Assembly: GCA_026416095.1 (NCBI GenBank)
Contig: JAOAFV010000023.1
Location: 1-43,857 of the forward strand
Source: Bacteroidales bacterium
Lineage (GTDB): Bacteria > Bacteroidota > Bacteroidia > Bacteroidales > GWA2-32-17
DNA: 43,857 bases
Direction of reading: 5' to 3'
Part shown: positions 26,837-34,823 of the stretch, piece by piece
How positions within the stretch are numbered: the stretch's first letter is position 1
Layout: every line of letters begins with the position of its first letter
Position numbers and translations under genes: made by a program
Notes under the pieces: generated by a model
Told to the model about the DNA's origin: nothing
Databases searched by the model: none
The model's input: the letters and a program-made list of their open reading frames with translations, nothing else

Positions 26837-28171
26837 ATGCCCAAAAAGAAAGTGAAAAAAATATTCATTATTGATACTAATGTTATATTGCATGATTATA
26901 AATGCATTTATAAATTTAAAGAAAACGATTTAGTACTTCCTATTGTTGTATTAGAGGAGTTAGATAAGTTAAAAAAGGGTAGTGATCTTATAAGTTATAA
27001 TGCAAGAGAATTTACAAGGGAGCTCGATAACTTAGCAGGTAAACGTCTGTTTTCAGAAGGAATACCATTGGGTAAAGGGTTAGGGACATTATACATAGAG
27101 ACAGGGAAGGAATTTTCTAAAAGATTATTAGAGTCGTTTTCTGAAAAAACCCCCGATCATAGAATTCTTGCAATTGCCGAATACTTAAAAAATAAATATA
27201 CCGATCGCCCCGTTATTTTGGTGAGTAAGGATATAAATCTTAGAATGAAAGCAAAATCTTTGGACATTGAGGCTGAAGACTACGAATCAGATAAAGTACA
27301 GGATATAGATCAATTTAAACAAACTGCTAATATAATCACGAATATTTCTGATGATTTTATCAGATTGATATATGAAGCAAAAGAGGGAATAGCTATTGAT
27401 AAATTTCCTTTGAAAAAAAGAATAGAAAATAATAATTATTTTATTCTAAAAGGTAATAGATTAAGTACATTAGTTTATTACAGTAAAAAGGAAAAGCGAA
27501 TATACAGAGTTGAAAAAAGAAAGGCATATGGTATTGAGCCAAGAAATGCTGAACAAACATTTGCTCTCGACGGATTATTTAGAGATGAACTTCAATTAAT
27601 AGCTATTACAGGTAGGGCTGGCACAGGTAAAACTTTATTGGCATTGGCAGCAGCTTTACATCAACGAAAGAATTTTAATCAAATACTTGTCGCACGACCA
27701 ATAATACCTTTATCAAATAGAGATTTAGGATATTTACCGGGCGATGTTAAAGATAAAATAGGGCCATACATGCAACCTTTATATGATAACCTCAGTGTTA
27801 TTAAACATAAATTTTCGCCAGAATCGAAAGAATATAAAAACATAGAAGAAATGATTAAAAACGAAGAACTTGTAATACAACCTCTTGCTTACATACGGGG
27901 GAGAAGCTTATCTGGCGTTTTTTTTATTATCGATGAAGCACAAAATTTAACCCCCCACGAAGTAAAAACTATTATAACAAGAGCTGGCGAAAACACTAAA
28001 CTTGTATTTACAGGCGATATAGAACAAATCGATTCTCCATACCTTGATAGTCGCTCCAATGGCTTAACATATATGATCGACAAAATGAAAAATCAAGATT
28101 TATTTTTGCATGTTAATTTAATTAAAGGCGAACGAAGTTATCTTGCAGAATTAGCTAGCGCATTATTGTAA
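26837..28171 (+). CDS. PIN domain-PhoH ATPase fusion (PhoH2 type)
   Basis: A 444-aa protein starting at the ATG at 26837. A longer in-frame reading from 26750 adds 29 poorly matching residues. The PIN nuclease domain (about 1-145) has IIDTNV (D13), VLEELDKLK (E40) and acidic residues at KTPDHRI and VSKDINL, as needed for metal-dependent RNA cleavage. The PhoH domain (about 225-444) has Walker A GRAGTGKT (259-266), Walker B FFIIDEAQN (362-370) and FTGDIEQID (391-399). PhoH2 proteins act as RNA helicase/nuclease enzymes. No small partner antitoxin gene precedes it, only MFS debris. It is followed after 2 bp by an anion transporter. Confidence 0.93.
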   Translation: MPKKKVKKIFIIDTNVILHDYKCIYKFKENDLVLPIVVLEELDKLKKGSDLISYNAREFTRELDNLAGKRLFSEGIPLGKGLGTLYIETGKEFSKRLLESFSEKTPDHRILAIAEYLKNKYTDRPVILVSKDINLRMKAKSLDIEAEDYESDKVQDIDQFKQTANIITNISDDFIRLIYEAKEGIAIDKFPLKKRIENNNYFILKGNRLSTLVYYSKKEKRIYRVEKRKAYGIEPRNAEQTFALDGLFRDELQLIAITGRAGTGKTLLALAAALHQRKNFNQILVARPIIPLSNRDLGYLPGDVKDKIGPYMQPLYDNLSVIKHKFSPESKEYKNIEEMIKNEELVIQPLAYIRGRSLSGVFFIIDEAQNLTPHEVKTIITRAGENTKLVFTGDIEQIDSPYLDSRSNGLTYMIDKMKNQDLFLHVNLIKGERSYLAELASALL

Positions 28172-28173
28172 TT

Positions 28174-29421
28174 ATGTTTGATGCAAAAACTCTTGCAATA
28201 ATCATATTTATAATTAGTTATGTGGGTATAATATTTACTCGTTTACCTTGGGTAAATATTGATAGACCTTCGGCAGCATTCTTTGGTGCAGTTGCAATGA
28301 TTGTTAGTGGAATTGTTAGTTTCAATGAAGCTATGCTTGCAATAGATTTTCACACAATTTCACTATTAATAGGTATGATGATAATAATTACCGTCCTTAG
28401 TGCAGATGGAGCCTTTAATTTTCTAATGGAAAAAATTATAAAGTTTGTACCAGACAACAAAAAATTTTTATGGTTTGTTATATTTTTTACTGGAATATCT
28501 TCTGCTTTTATGGTAAACGATGCTGTTGTATTAATGGTTACTCCATTAATAATTGCTATCTGTCAGTCTTCTTCTATTAACCCTGTACCATATTTGATTG
28601 CTGAAATTTTTTCTACAAATGCCGGTTCCGTTATGACTATTACTGGAAATCCTCAAAATATGTTAATTGGTATGAAAAGCAATATTTCTTACCTCTCTTT
28701 TATGCTTTATTTACTCCCTATCTCTCTTATTAGTATGATATTGATTTATTACTTCATTACGCTATTTTATAAAGAAGAGTTTAAAGAAAATAAAGTAATT
28801 GTTAAAAACTTTAATAGCACTTATAGATTAAAGACATTGCGACTTGCTTTTTTTATTTTCGGAATAGTTCTATTTGGTTTTTTTACAGGACATTTAATTA
28901 AAATTCCTATTTCTCTAATTGCGTTAAGTGGTGCTTCAATAATGCTTTTATTTGGACACAGTAAACCACGTCGAGTAATAGATAAAGTAGATTGGATACT
29001 TATTCTCTTTTTTTGCTCTTTATTCATATTAATAAAAGGCCTTGAAAAAACAGGAACTTTTACTACTATATTGGAAAATATTAAATTATCGAAATCTATA
29101 AGTGGTGTATATTTAATACACTTAATTAGTTTAATTGGTTCACAAATTATTAGCAATGTGCCTCTAACTATGTTTATGGTACCAATTTTACATAATGCTC
29201 CCGATGCATTGTGGTTGAGTTTAGCCTCTTCGTCAACCTTAGGAGGTAATGCAACAATTATTGGTGCAATTGCAAATATCATTGTACTTGAATCGGCTAA
29301 ACGATTAGGTATTAATATTACTTTCTTAGAATTCTTAAAAATAGGATTACCTTTTACAATAATATCATTGTTAGTTTCTTTAATTATATTTCAACTATAT
29401 TTGATATTTGGAATTTTATAA
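28174..29421 (+). CDS. ArsB/NhaD/SLC13-type (ion transporter superfamily) permease
   Basis: A 415-aa membrane protein with about ten to eleven hydrophobic segments. Two family signature loops are in opposite halves: TITGNPQNMLIG (about residues 155-170) and STLGGNATIIGAIANIIV (about 350-368). These are the paired hairpin/unwound-helix substrate sites of the IT superfamily. AFMVNDAVVLMVTPLI and NVPLTMFMVPIL are the adjacent conserved helices. Members move Na+/H+, arsenite or organic anions, and the substrate here is not clear. It starts 2 bp after the PIN-PhoH stop and is probably in the same operon. Confidence 0.88.
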   Translation: MFDAKTLAIIIFIISYVGIIFTRLPWVNIDRPSAAFFGAVAMIVSGIVSFNEAMLAIDFHTISLLIGMMIIITVLSADGAFNFLMEKIIKFVPDNKKFLWFVIFFTGISSAFMVNDAVVLMVTPLIIAICQSSSINPVPYLIAEIFSTNAGSVMTITGNPQNMLIGMKSNISYLSFMLYLLPISLISMILIYYFITLFYKEEFKENKVIVKNFNSTYRLKTLRLAFFIFGIVLFGFFTGHLIKIPISLIALSGASIMLLFGHSKPRRVIDKVDWILILFFCSLFILIKGLEKTGTFTTILENIKLSKSISGVYLIHLISLIGSQIISNVPLTMFMVPILHNAPDALWLSLASSSTLGGNATIIGAIANIIVLESAKRLGINITFLEFLKIGLPFTIISLLVSLIIFQLYLIFGIL

Positions 29422-29912
29422 ACTTTTTTGGCTTTTTGGTTTATTTATTCATATCATGTTAAAATAAAGCTCATAACGTGTTCTTATAATCTTTTTTCTT
29501 TAAATAATTCTTAATTTGAGATCTTTCTAAAATTATTAAACAATTACTTTAAGACCTTTGCAAAATTTTTTACAAGCAGATAAAATACTTTCGATAATAT
29601 TGATTTTTAATTATATTTTAATTGTTAAAAAATTATTTTTCGGTAGTTTCGAAGAGATCTCAATGCTTTTGAGTGTTTAACGACATAAAAATTATATAAA
29701 ATAGATATTTTTTTTATTTTTTGTAAAAAAATAAAACTTTTATAGTGGTTAATTTCCAGAATTATATTTTATATAGCTTTGAAAAGTTCTTAATTATTTA
29801 ATTTAATTAAGCTTCATTTGTTGCATTCAAAAAATTTTACTCTTTAAAAGATATTTAATTTTTTAAAAAAAGCTATATGAAGAACACAAAACTAAAATAT
29901 TATAAAAGATTG
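29422..29912. other. Gene-free gap between convergent genes
   Basis: No plausible ORF is seen in this 491-bp AT-rich stretch. It contains the MITE-like element listed separately. It also has a perfect 8-bp inverted repeat CTTAATTA/TAATTAAG (29789-29796 and 29804-29811, 7-nt loop) that could act as a weak terminator. The stretch 29682-29742, beginning GACATAAAA, resembles 39389-39463. Confidence 0.5.
29549..29663. mobile_element. MITE-like element, second copy of the family
   Basis: The left end TTAAGACCTTTGCAAAA (29549-29565) matches the left end of the 2301-2400 element almost exactly. The reverse complement of the right end (29642-29663) matches the first 22 bases at 2301 in 18 positions. 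The two ends are therefore inverted relative to one another around about 115 bp of non-coding AT-rich DNA. The interior does not obviously match the other copy, so shared ends with divergent cores are likely. The transposase source is unknown. Confidence 0.5.
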
Positions 29913-30284
29913 CTACATTTCATGAAACTCAAAAGGTATATTTAGAAGCTTAGAAAATCTTAGCCCTGATGCATACATGTCAGTATCATCTTTGGCAAAA
30001 TACCAGCATACGTTAACTTTTGCAATTTTAGATATTTCTTGAAGCTCAAGTAAAATTTTAGCTATTTGTTTAGCAGAAGCTGTATTAAAATACTCAAATT
30101 TAAAGTAAAATTTAGTTTCTGACAGAGGTGCTGTTTTATATTCTTTTAACCAGTTAATTACTGGTTCATAAAAAGCAATAGCATTTTCCGGTAAAGACCG
30201 TTTGCCTATCTCAAAAATATTTTTTTCTTTATCTAATTTAACATAAGGGGTATCTTCTGTTGCTTCTATATATAACGCTTTCAT
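29913..30284 (-). CDS. siaC: SiaC-family regulatory phosphoprotein (DUF1987)
   Basis: A 123-aa protein with the whole family pattern: ATEDTPYVKLDKEKNIFEIGKR at the start in pieces, SLPENAIAFYEPVINWL, EYFNTASAKQI and DDTDMYASGLRF. In Pseudomonas SiaC, Thr68 is phosphorylated by the kinase SiaB and dephosphorylated by SiaA, switching binding to a diguanylate cyclase. The NTASAK motif here also places a Thr at residue 68. It lies 8 bp downstream of a SiaB-like gene in the same direction. No SiaA phosphatase or SiaD cyclase is in the window, so the output is unknown. Confidence 0.9.
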   Translation of the reverse strand: MKALYIEATEDTPYVKLDKEKNIFEIGKRSLPENAIAFYEPVINWLKEYKTAPLSETKFYFKFEYFNTASAKQIAKILLELQEISKIAKVNVCWYFAKDDTDMYASGLRFSKLLNIPFEFHEM

Positions 30285-30292
30285 TTACAATA

Positions 30293-31402
30293 CTATTCAA
30301 TATATATTAGACTTTGCAAACTTAAAAAAGAATATTGATTATTAATAGGTAAAATATCATAATAAATTGGGTGTTTACTTTTAATTCTTATGTCTATCAT
30401 ACCAAGCCCCGATTTTTTGGAATCGTCTATGCCAAAATTAAATAAAAAGTCATTATAATAATCTTCCAATTCTTTACTTGACATATTATTAACCCTATCT
30501 ATTTTTTGTTTTAAAGCTACAAGATCATTATTTTCAATAAAATTACCAGTTAATATTCTGTACTTATCGTCGATTTGACCGAGCAAAAAAATTCCAGGAA
30601 CAGATGTCTTATCGTAATTATCTGGTATGTAGCCATGTTTAATAATATTTTGTATCATTTCAATCACTATATAAAAAACCTTTTTTTTGTAACCAACATT
30701 TCCTAACATTTGTCCTTCAAGAGAGTTAAGAAAGGTAATTAAGTTTTCCTGATTAAAAGGCCCATTGTTAATTATAGAAATATCTTCTTTATTTAATATG
30801 CTATGAATAAGTTCAACAAATCTAAAGTCATTTTCATACGACCTTTCTGTTTGTTGGTCTTCAAGTGTTGGAATTACACAAAGATAAAAATACGAATGAT
30901 CTTTTGAAAATGGTACAAATTTATATAGTAACTTATTTCCCGACTTTCTTGCAATATCAAGAAGCCCCAAACCTGCTCCCCCTTTTTCAGAGAAAGTACC
31001 TTCTTCGAGTATCTTCATGTAGTACTCCTTAAGTTCTTCTTTTGAAAGTGTATTTATTTTGTCAATAAACGCTTGAAGAAAAGGTATGTTCTCAGTCTTC
31101 ACAATATTACCCGTTGTAATAACATATCTGTTTTCTATTTTTTGGATCAAAAACAAACTGTCGTGAAATGGATTTCTTTTTTCGTCTTTTGCCTGATGTC
31201 TTACAACATTTTGTAAAGCTTCTACAAGTATATGATAAACACGTTTCTTTAATTTCGACGACTCTTCTTGTTTTTCTAACTTGTTTTCGGTCAGAAATAA
31301 TACTGTATCAGTTACTTCGGGAGTAAAAATTCCTTTATATATGTAACCTAAATTATGGTCTTGCATTAGAAAAAACAATGTCTTTACGAAGTCAAGATAC
31401 AT
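30293..31402 (-). CDS. Tandem SiaB-like (DUF6272) kinase with two HATPase domains
   Basis: A 369-aa protein made of two SiaB-like domains in tandem (about residues 1-180 and 190-369). Each has an N-box (EALQN, 61-65; EMIQN, 248-252), a RYxxxTGN strand (ENRYVITTGNI; DKYRILTGNF) and a G-box (EKGGAGLGLLDI, 139-150; KKSGLGMIDI, 330-339). SiaB kinases of this family are normally single-domain, near 180 aa. I start it at the ATG at 31402, two codons inside a TTG reading, because a TAAATTTG promoter element lies 17 bp upstream. It precedes siaC by 8 bp, so the kinase should phosphorylate SiaC. Both domains keep their ATP-binding motifs, so both may be active or one may be regulatory. Confidence 0.85.
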   Translation of the reverse strand: MYLDFVKTLFFLMQDHNLGYIYKGIFTPEVTDTVLFLTENKLEKQEESSKLKKRVYHILVEALQNVVRHQAKDEKRNPFHDSLFLIQKIENRYVITTGNIVKTENIPFLQAFIDKINTLSKEELKEYYMKILEEGTFSEKGGAGLGLLDIARKSGNKLLYKFVPFSKDHSYFYLCVIPTLEDQQTERSYENDFRFVELIHSILNKEDISIINNGPFNQENLITFLNSLEGQMLGNVGYKKKVFYIVIEMIQNIIKHGYIPDNYDKTSVPGIFLLGQIDDKYRILTGNFIENNDLVALKQKIDRVNNMSSKELEDYYNDFLFNFGIDDSKKSGLGMIDIRIKSKHPIYYDILPINNQYSFLSLQSLIYIE

Positions 31403-31419
31403 TAACAATAAATTTAATG

Positions 31420-31427
31420 CAAATTTA
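31420..31427 (-). promoter_or_regulatory. Bacteroidota-type -7 promoter element for the SiaB-like/siaC operon
   Basis: On the minus strand this reads TAAATTTG, an exact TAnnTTTG match, ending 17 bp before the ATG at 31402. No clear -33 box is visible. It faces the promoter-like element of the GNAT gene in the 121-bp divergent gap. Confidence 0.45.
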
Positions 31428-31497
31428 TTAAGTTTTTATTTTTTATAAAAAAAATAATTTTAATAGTCGTGTTATTTTTTATGATTCATAATTTACA

Positions 31498-31505
31498 TAA
31501 TTTTG
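31498..31505 (+). promoter_or_regulatory. Bacteroidota-type -7 promoter element for the GNAT-DUF6913-dapA operon
   Basis: TAATTTTG matches TAnnTTTG and ends 18 bp before the ATG at 31524. No -33 TTTG is visible. It would drive the three closely packed genes downstream. Confidence 0.45.
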
Positions 31506-31523
31506 TAAAATTATTACATTTAA

Positions 31524-32645
31524 ATGGAATTAAGAATATCAGAAGTTAAAACCAAAAACGACTTAAAAACTTTTGTAAATTTCCCTTTTTCCTTGTACAA
31601 GAACAATAAATACTGGGTACCTTATTTAAAGAGCGAAGAAATAAAAACATTGCAAGCTAAGTATAATCCTGCTTTTGAGCATTGTAAGGCTAAATTTTGG
31701 CTTGCCTATTATAATAATGAGGTTGTAGGAAGAATTGGGGCAATAATAAATTATGAATATAATAAAAAAGTAAATAAAAATATAGGAAGATTTTCGCGTT
31801 TTGAATGCATAAACGATAAAAATGTTGCCAACGAATTATTAAAAACAGTTGAAAATTGGCTTAAATCAGAACGAATGGAATATGTTTATGGTCCGCTCGG
31901 GTTTAATAATCTCGATACCCAAGGATTACTAGTTGAAGGATTCGAATATTTACCTTCGGTTGCCTCTGTTTATCATCATCAATATTACAAAGAATTAATT
32001 GAAAGTTGCGGATATAAAAAAGAAATTGATTGGATCGAGTTTAGACTAACAATAAAAGAAGTCCCTGAAAAAGCCAAAAAATTTAGCGAGCTTGTAAAAA
32101 AACGGTATAACTTAAAAGTCTTACAATTTAAATCTACTAAAGAATTATTAAATTATAGCGATCAAATTTTTAATCTTTTTAACATTGCTTTCAGCCCATT
32201 ATTTAGTGTTAACCAATTAAACGAAAAAATGAAAGAATACTATAAAAAGAAATATTTAAAATTGTTAAATCCTGAGTTTATCAAACTAATAGAAGATGAA
32301 AATAAAAATATTATTGCTTTCATTATAGGAATGCCTTCTTTATCGGAAGCAATGCAAAAAGCAAAAGGCAGGTTATTTCCATTTGGAATTTATTATATTT
32401 ACAAAGCTCTAAAGAAACCTGAAGTTGTTGACTTACTATTAACAGCTATACATCCCAATTATCAAAGCAAGGGAGTTTCGGCTATATTAATTAATGAATT
32501 ACAAAAAACTATGCTCGAAAAAGGAGTAAAATATGCCGAAACTACAGGTATTTTTGAAACAAATCATGATGCAATTAATCATTGGAAAAATTATGAGCAT
32601 ATTCAACATAAAAGAAAAAGATGTTACATGAAAGAACTTAAATAA
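31524..32645 (+). CDS. GNAT-like N-acetyltransferase family protein
   Basis: A 373-aa protein common in Bacteroidota. The N-terminal half (FVNFPFSLYKNNKYWVPYL, then FWLAYYNNEVVGRIGAI) has the strand pattern of a GNAT fold. The C-terminal part has LLTAIHPNYQSKGVSAILINEL, matching motif A for acetyl-CoA binding (QxxGxx) followed by a helix, and ETTGIFETNHDAINHW near the end. It looks like two GNAT lobes. The acceptor is unknown. It lies 2 bp upstream of a DUF6913-like gene and 550 bp upstream of dapA, in one apparent operon. Confidence 0.75.
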   Translation: MELRISEVKTKNDLKTFVNFPFSLYKNNKYWVPYLKSEEIKTLQAKYNPAFEHCKAKFWLAYYNNEVVGRIGAIINYEYNKKVNKNIGRFSRFECINDKNVANELLKTVENWLKSERMEYVYGPLGFNNLDTQGLLVEGFEYLPSVASVYHHQYYKELIESCGYKKEIDWIEFRLTIKEVPEKAKKFSELVKKRYNLKVLQFKSTKELLNYSDQIFNLFNIAFSPLFSVNQLNEKMKEYYKKKYLKLLNPEFIKLIEDENKNIIAFIIGMPSLSEAMQKAKGRLFPFGIYYIYKALKKPEVVDLLLTAIHPNYQSKGVSAILINELQKTMLEKGVKYAETTGIFETNHDAINHWKNYEHIQHKRKRCYMKELK

Positions 32646-32647
32646 TT

Positions 32648-33193
32648 ATGCCTATAAGAACTTTCATAAAATCACAATTCGGTACTTTGTTATTAAATAG
32701 GAGAAGCAAAAAAGTGCATCGAAAAAAAGTATTTAACAACCTAGAAAAAGCTAATACTTTTGGTATTGTATTTAATGCTCAAGAAGTAGATAGTTACGCT
32801 GCAATAAGATCTTTTACAAATTTCCTTCAATCTATAGGGAAAAAATATAAATGTCTTGGCTTAATTTCTCCAATAGAAAAATACGATAACAATCCTTTAT
32901 TTTCCTCTCTTATCTATTTCTCCGAAAATGATTTTAACATTTTGGGAAAGTTAGTAAATTCTTCTATTAACGAATTTTGTAGAACCCCTTTTCATGTATT
33001 ACTTGATGTTAGAAAAAATAAAAACTATTTTATCGATTACATAGTTGTTTTTTCACTTGCAAATTTTAAAATAGGTACATTAAAATATATGATTAATTAT
33101 TATGATTTGCTCATCGATGATGAAACAAGTAGAAAAGATCCACAAGTATTTTTACAAAATGTTAGCTATTATTTAAAAACAATAAAATCGTAA
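32648..33193 (+). CDS. DUF6913-like conserved Bacteroidota protein
   Basis: A 181-aa soluble protein of unknown function. Visible features are a basic N-terminus (RRSKKVHRKKV), GIVFNAQEVDSYAAIRSFTNFL and LLDVRKNKNYFIDYIVVFSLANFKIG. It ends DPQVFLQNVSYYLKTI. I believe this is the DUF6913 family, which is often found next to dapA in this phylum, but I cannot confirm it without a search. The gaps are 2 bp to the GNAT gene and 3 bp to dapA, so it should be co-transcribed with both. No catalytic motif was recognised. Confidence 0.75.
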   Translation: MPIRTFIKSQFGTLLLNRRSKKVHRKKVFNNLEKANTFGIVFNAQEVDSYAAIRSFTNFLQSIGKKYKCLGLISPIEKYDNNPLFSSLIYFSENDFNILGKLVNSSINEFCRTPFHVLLDVRKNKNYFIDYIVVFSLANFKIGTLKYMINYYDLLIDDETSRKDPQVFLQNVSYYLKTIKS

Positions 33194-33196
33194 AGT

Positions 33197-34093
33197 ATGA
33201 TAAGTATAGATGGTTTTGGTGTAGCATTAGTTACTCCATTTAATGAAGACGGAAGTATTGATTATGATAGTTTAGATCAATTATTAACCTATTTAATTAA
33301 TCATACTGATTTTCTTGTTGTTTGTGGAACTACGGGTGAAACACCAACTCTTACAAAAAAAGAAAAATTTTCATTACTAAAATTTGTTACAAGACATACT
33401 AAAAATAAAGTCCCTATTGTTTTTGGCGTTGGAGGAAATAATACAAATGAAGTTGTTGAAGAAGTACTTGAAACTAATAAAATTAAAGAGGTAGATGCAA
33501 TTCTTTGTGTAACACCATACTATAATAAGCCAAATCAAAAAGGATTATTTGCCCATTTTTCAAAAATTGCCGAAAATTCAATAAAACCAATAATTCTTTA
33601 TAATGTTCCTTCTCGTACTGGTTGTAATCTAGATTACTCAACTATAGTTAGTTTGGCTTCGAGTTATAAAAATATTTTTGCAATTAAAGAAGCTTCTTTA
33701 GATTTTAAACAAATAAATTCTTTATTTGTCAATAGGCCAAAAGATTTTAAAATCTTTTCAGGCGACGATGCTTTAACTTTACCAATTATGGCAATGGGTG
33801 GCGATGGGGTTATATCTGTTGCTGGCAATGCTATACCCGATCTTATGAAAAATTTAGTTAATTCGTGTAAAGAAAATAACTTAAAAAAAGCGTCGGAGAT
33901 TAATAAAAAGCTTTTAAGATTTTTTGGTTTAATTTTTGAAGAAGGAAGCCCTGCAGGTATAAAAAATGCATTATGGCACCTTGGCTTAATTAAAAACGAA
34001 CTTCGATTACCACTAGTGCAAGTTTCTCCTTCTTTGAGTTCAAAAATTAGGCAGGAATTAGAAAAACTGGAAATATTAAGAAAGTCGTCTTAA
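33197..34093 (+). CDS. dapA: 4-hydroxy-tetrahydrodipicolinate synthase
   Basis: A 298-aa TIM-barrel enzyme, normal length. It condenses pyruvate with aspartate-4-semialdehyde in lysine and diaminopimelate synthesis. Signatures are VTPFNEDGSID at the N-terminus, CGTTGETP (T45/T46), VTPYYNKPNQKGL (Y109), YNVPSRTG (Y135) and the Schiff-base lysine K164 in AIKEAS. FSGDDALTLP and GGDGVISVAGN follow as expected. It is the last gene of the GNAT-DUF6913 operon and all key residues are intact. Confidence 0.97.
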   Translation: MISIDGFGVALVTPFNEDGSIDYDSLDQLLTYLINHTDFLVVCGTTGETPTLTKKEKFSLLKFVTRHTKNKVPIVFGVGGNNTNEVVEEVLETNKIKEVDAILCVTPYYNKPNQKGLFAHFSKIAENSIKPIILYNVPSRTGCNLDYSTIVSLASSYKNIFAIKEASLDFKQINSLFVNRPKDFKIFSGDDALTLPIMAMGGDGVISVAGNAIPDLMKNLVNSCKENNLKKASEINKKLLRFFGLIFEEGSPAGIKNALWHLGLIKNELRLPLVQVSPSLSSKIRQELEKLEILRKSS

Positions 34094-34823
34094 AATTTTG
34101 TCTGTGATCAGCATTTATTAAGTATCATGAAAAAAAAAGATTTAGTAAATGGGTGGAATTATAAAGTTTTAATAAAATTAAGAAATTAATGAAGTTTGAG
34201 TAATAAAATTAAATCTTTTGTAAAATCATACTAAAATAATTTTTTAACAATTAAATATGGTTAAAAGACACTCTTGTCTAAAGTATTTATGAATATTTAG
34301 CAAAATATTATTCAAAAGTCTCAATTTTTAAATAAGCTATTCAATATTATTGATTTGCAGTAATTTACAAGATATTTTATAAGGGTTTCTTTAAAAATGT
34401 TACCAATAATAGAATTTAAAACAATTTTAAAATTTTAAAGATATTAATTAGTGAAAACTTCCCACATAAGTAGAGTTATTACAGTATACGCAATATAAGG
34501 CATAAATTTACTGAAAAAAAAACAAAAATAATAGTAATAAAAATTCTTAAAAAAAAACTAGTAAGTTATGGAACATTAACAAATTTTACACACATTGTTT
34601 CTTAATGTTACACAAAAAAAGCTTAAATGGTATGCGGTACAATACCATAGTTACAATAAAAACCATTAATTTCCTGAAAAAAGTTAAACTAAAACTTTAT
34701 TCATCTATCACTTAGCTTATTGCGTAATTACGACATATAAAGTAAATCTACTAATCCTAATGCTTCAAAATAAAAAATAGCAGCAGTACTATTTATGTTT
34801 GTTACTGTATATGAAATTATAGT
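34094..34823. other. Gene-free gap between convergent genes
   Basis: This 730-bp stretch is AT-rich and has stops in all frames. I see no gene, remnant or CRISPR. The only structure worth noting is a perfect 7-bp inverted repeat ATGGTAT/ATACCAT (34627-34633 and 34642-34648, 8-nt loop) without a T-run. Confidence 0.5.

Noticed and set aside
28821-29282. 153-codon minus-strand ORF inside the anion transporter gene
   Set aside because: A shadow of a well-supported membrane protein gene on the other strand.
31403-31408. TTG start for the tandem SiaB-like gene
   Set aside because: An ATG two codons downstream is better placed relative to the TAAATTTG promoter element.
34627-34648. Hairpin ATGGTAT/ATACCAT as a terminator for dapA
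   Set aside because: It is over 500 bp from the dapA stop and has no T-run. It is noted only as a structure in the gap.
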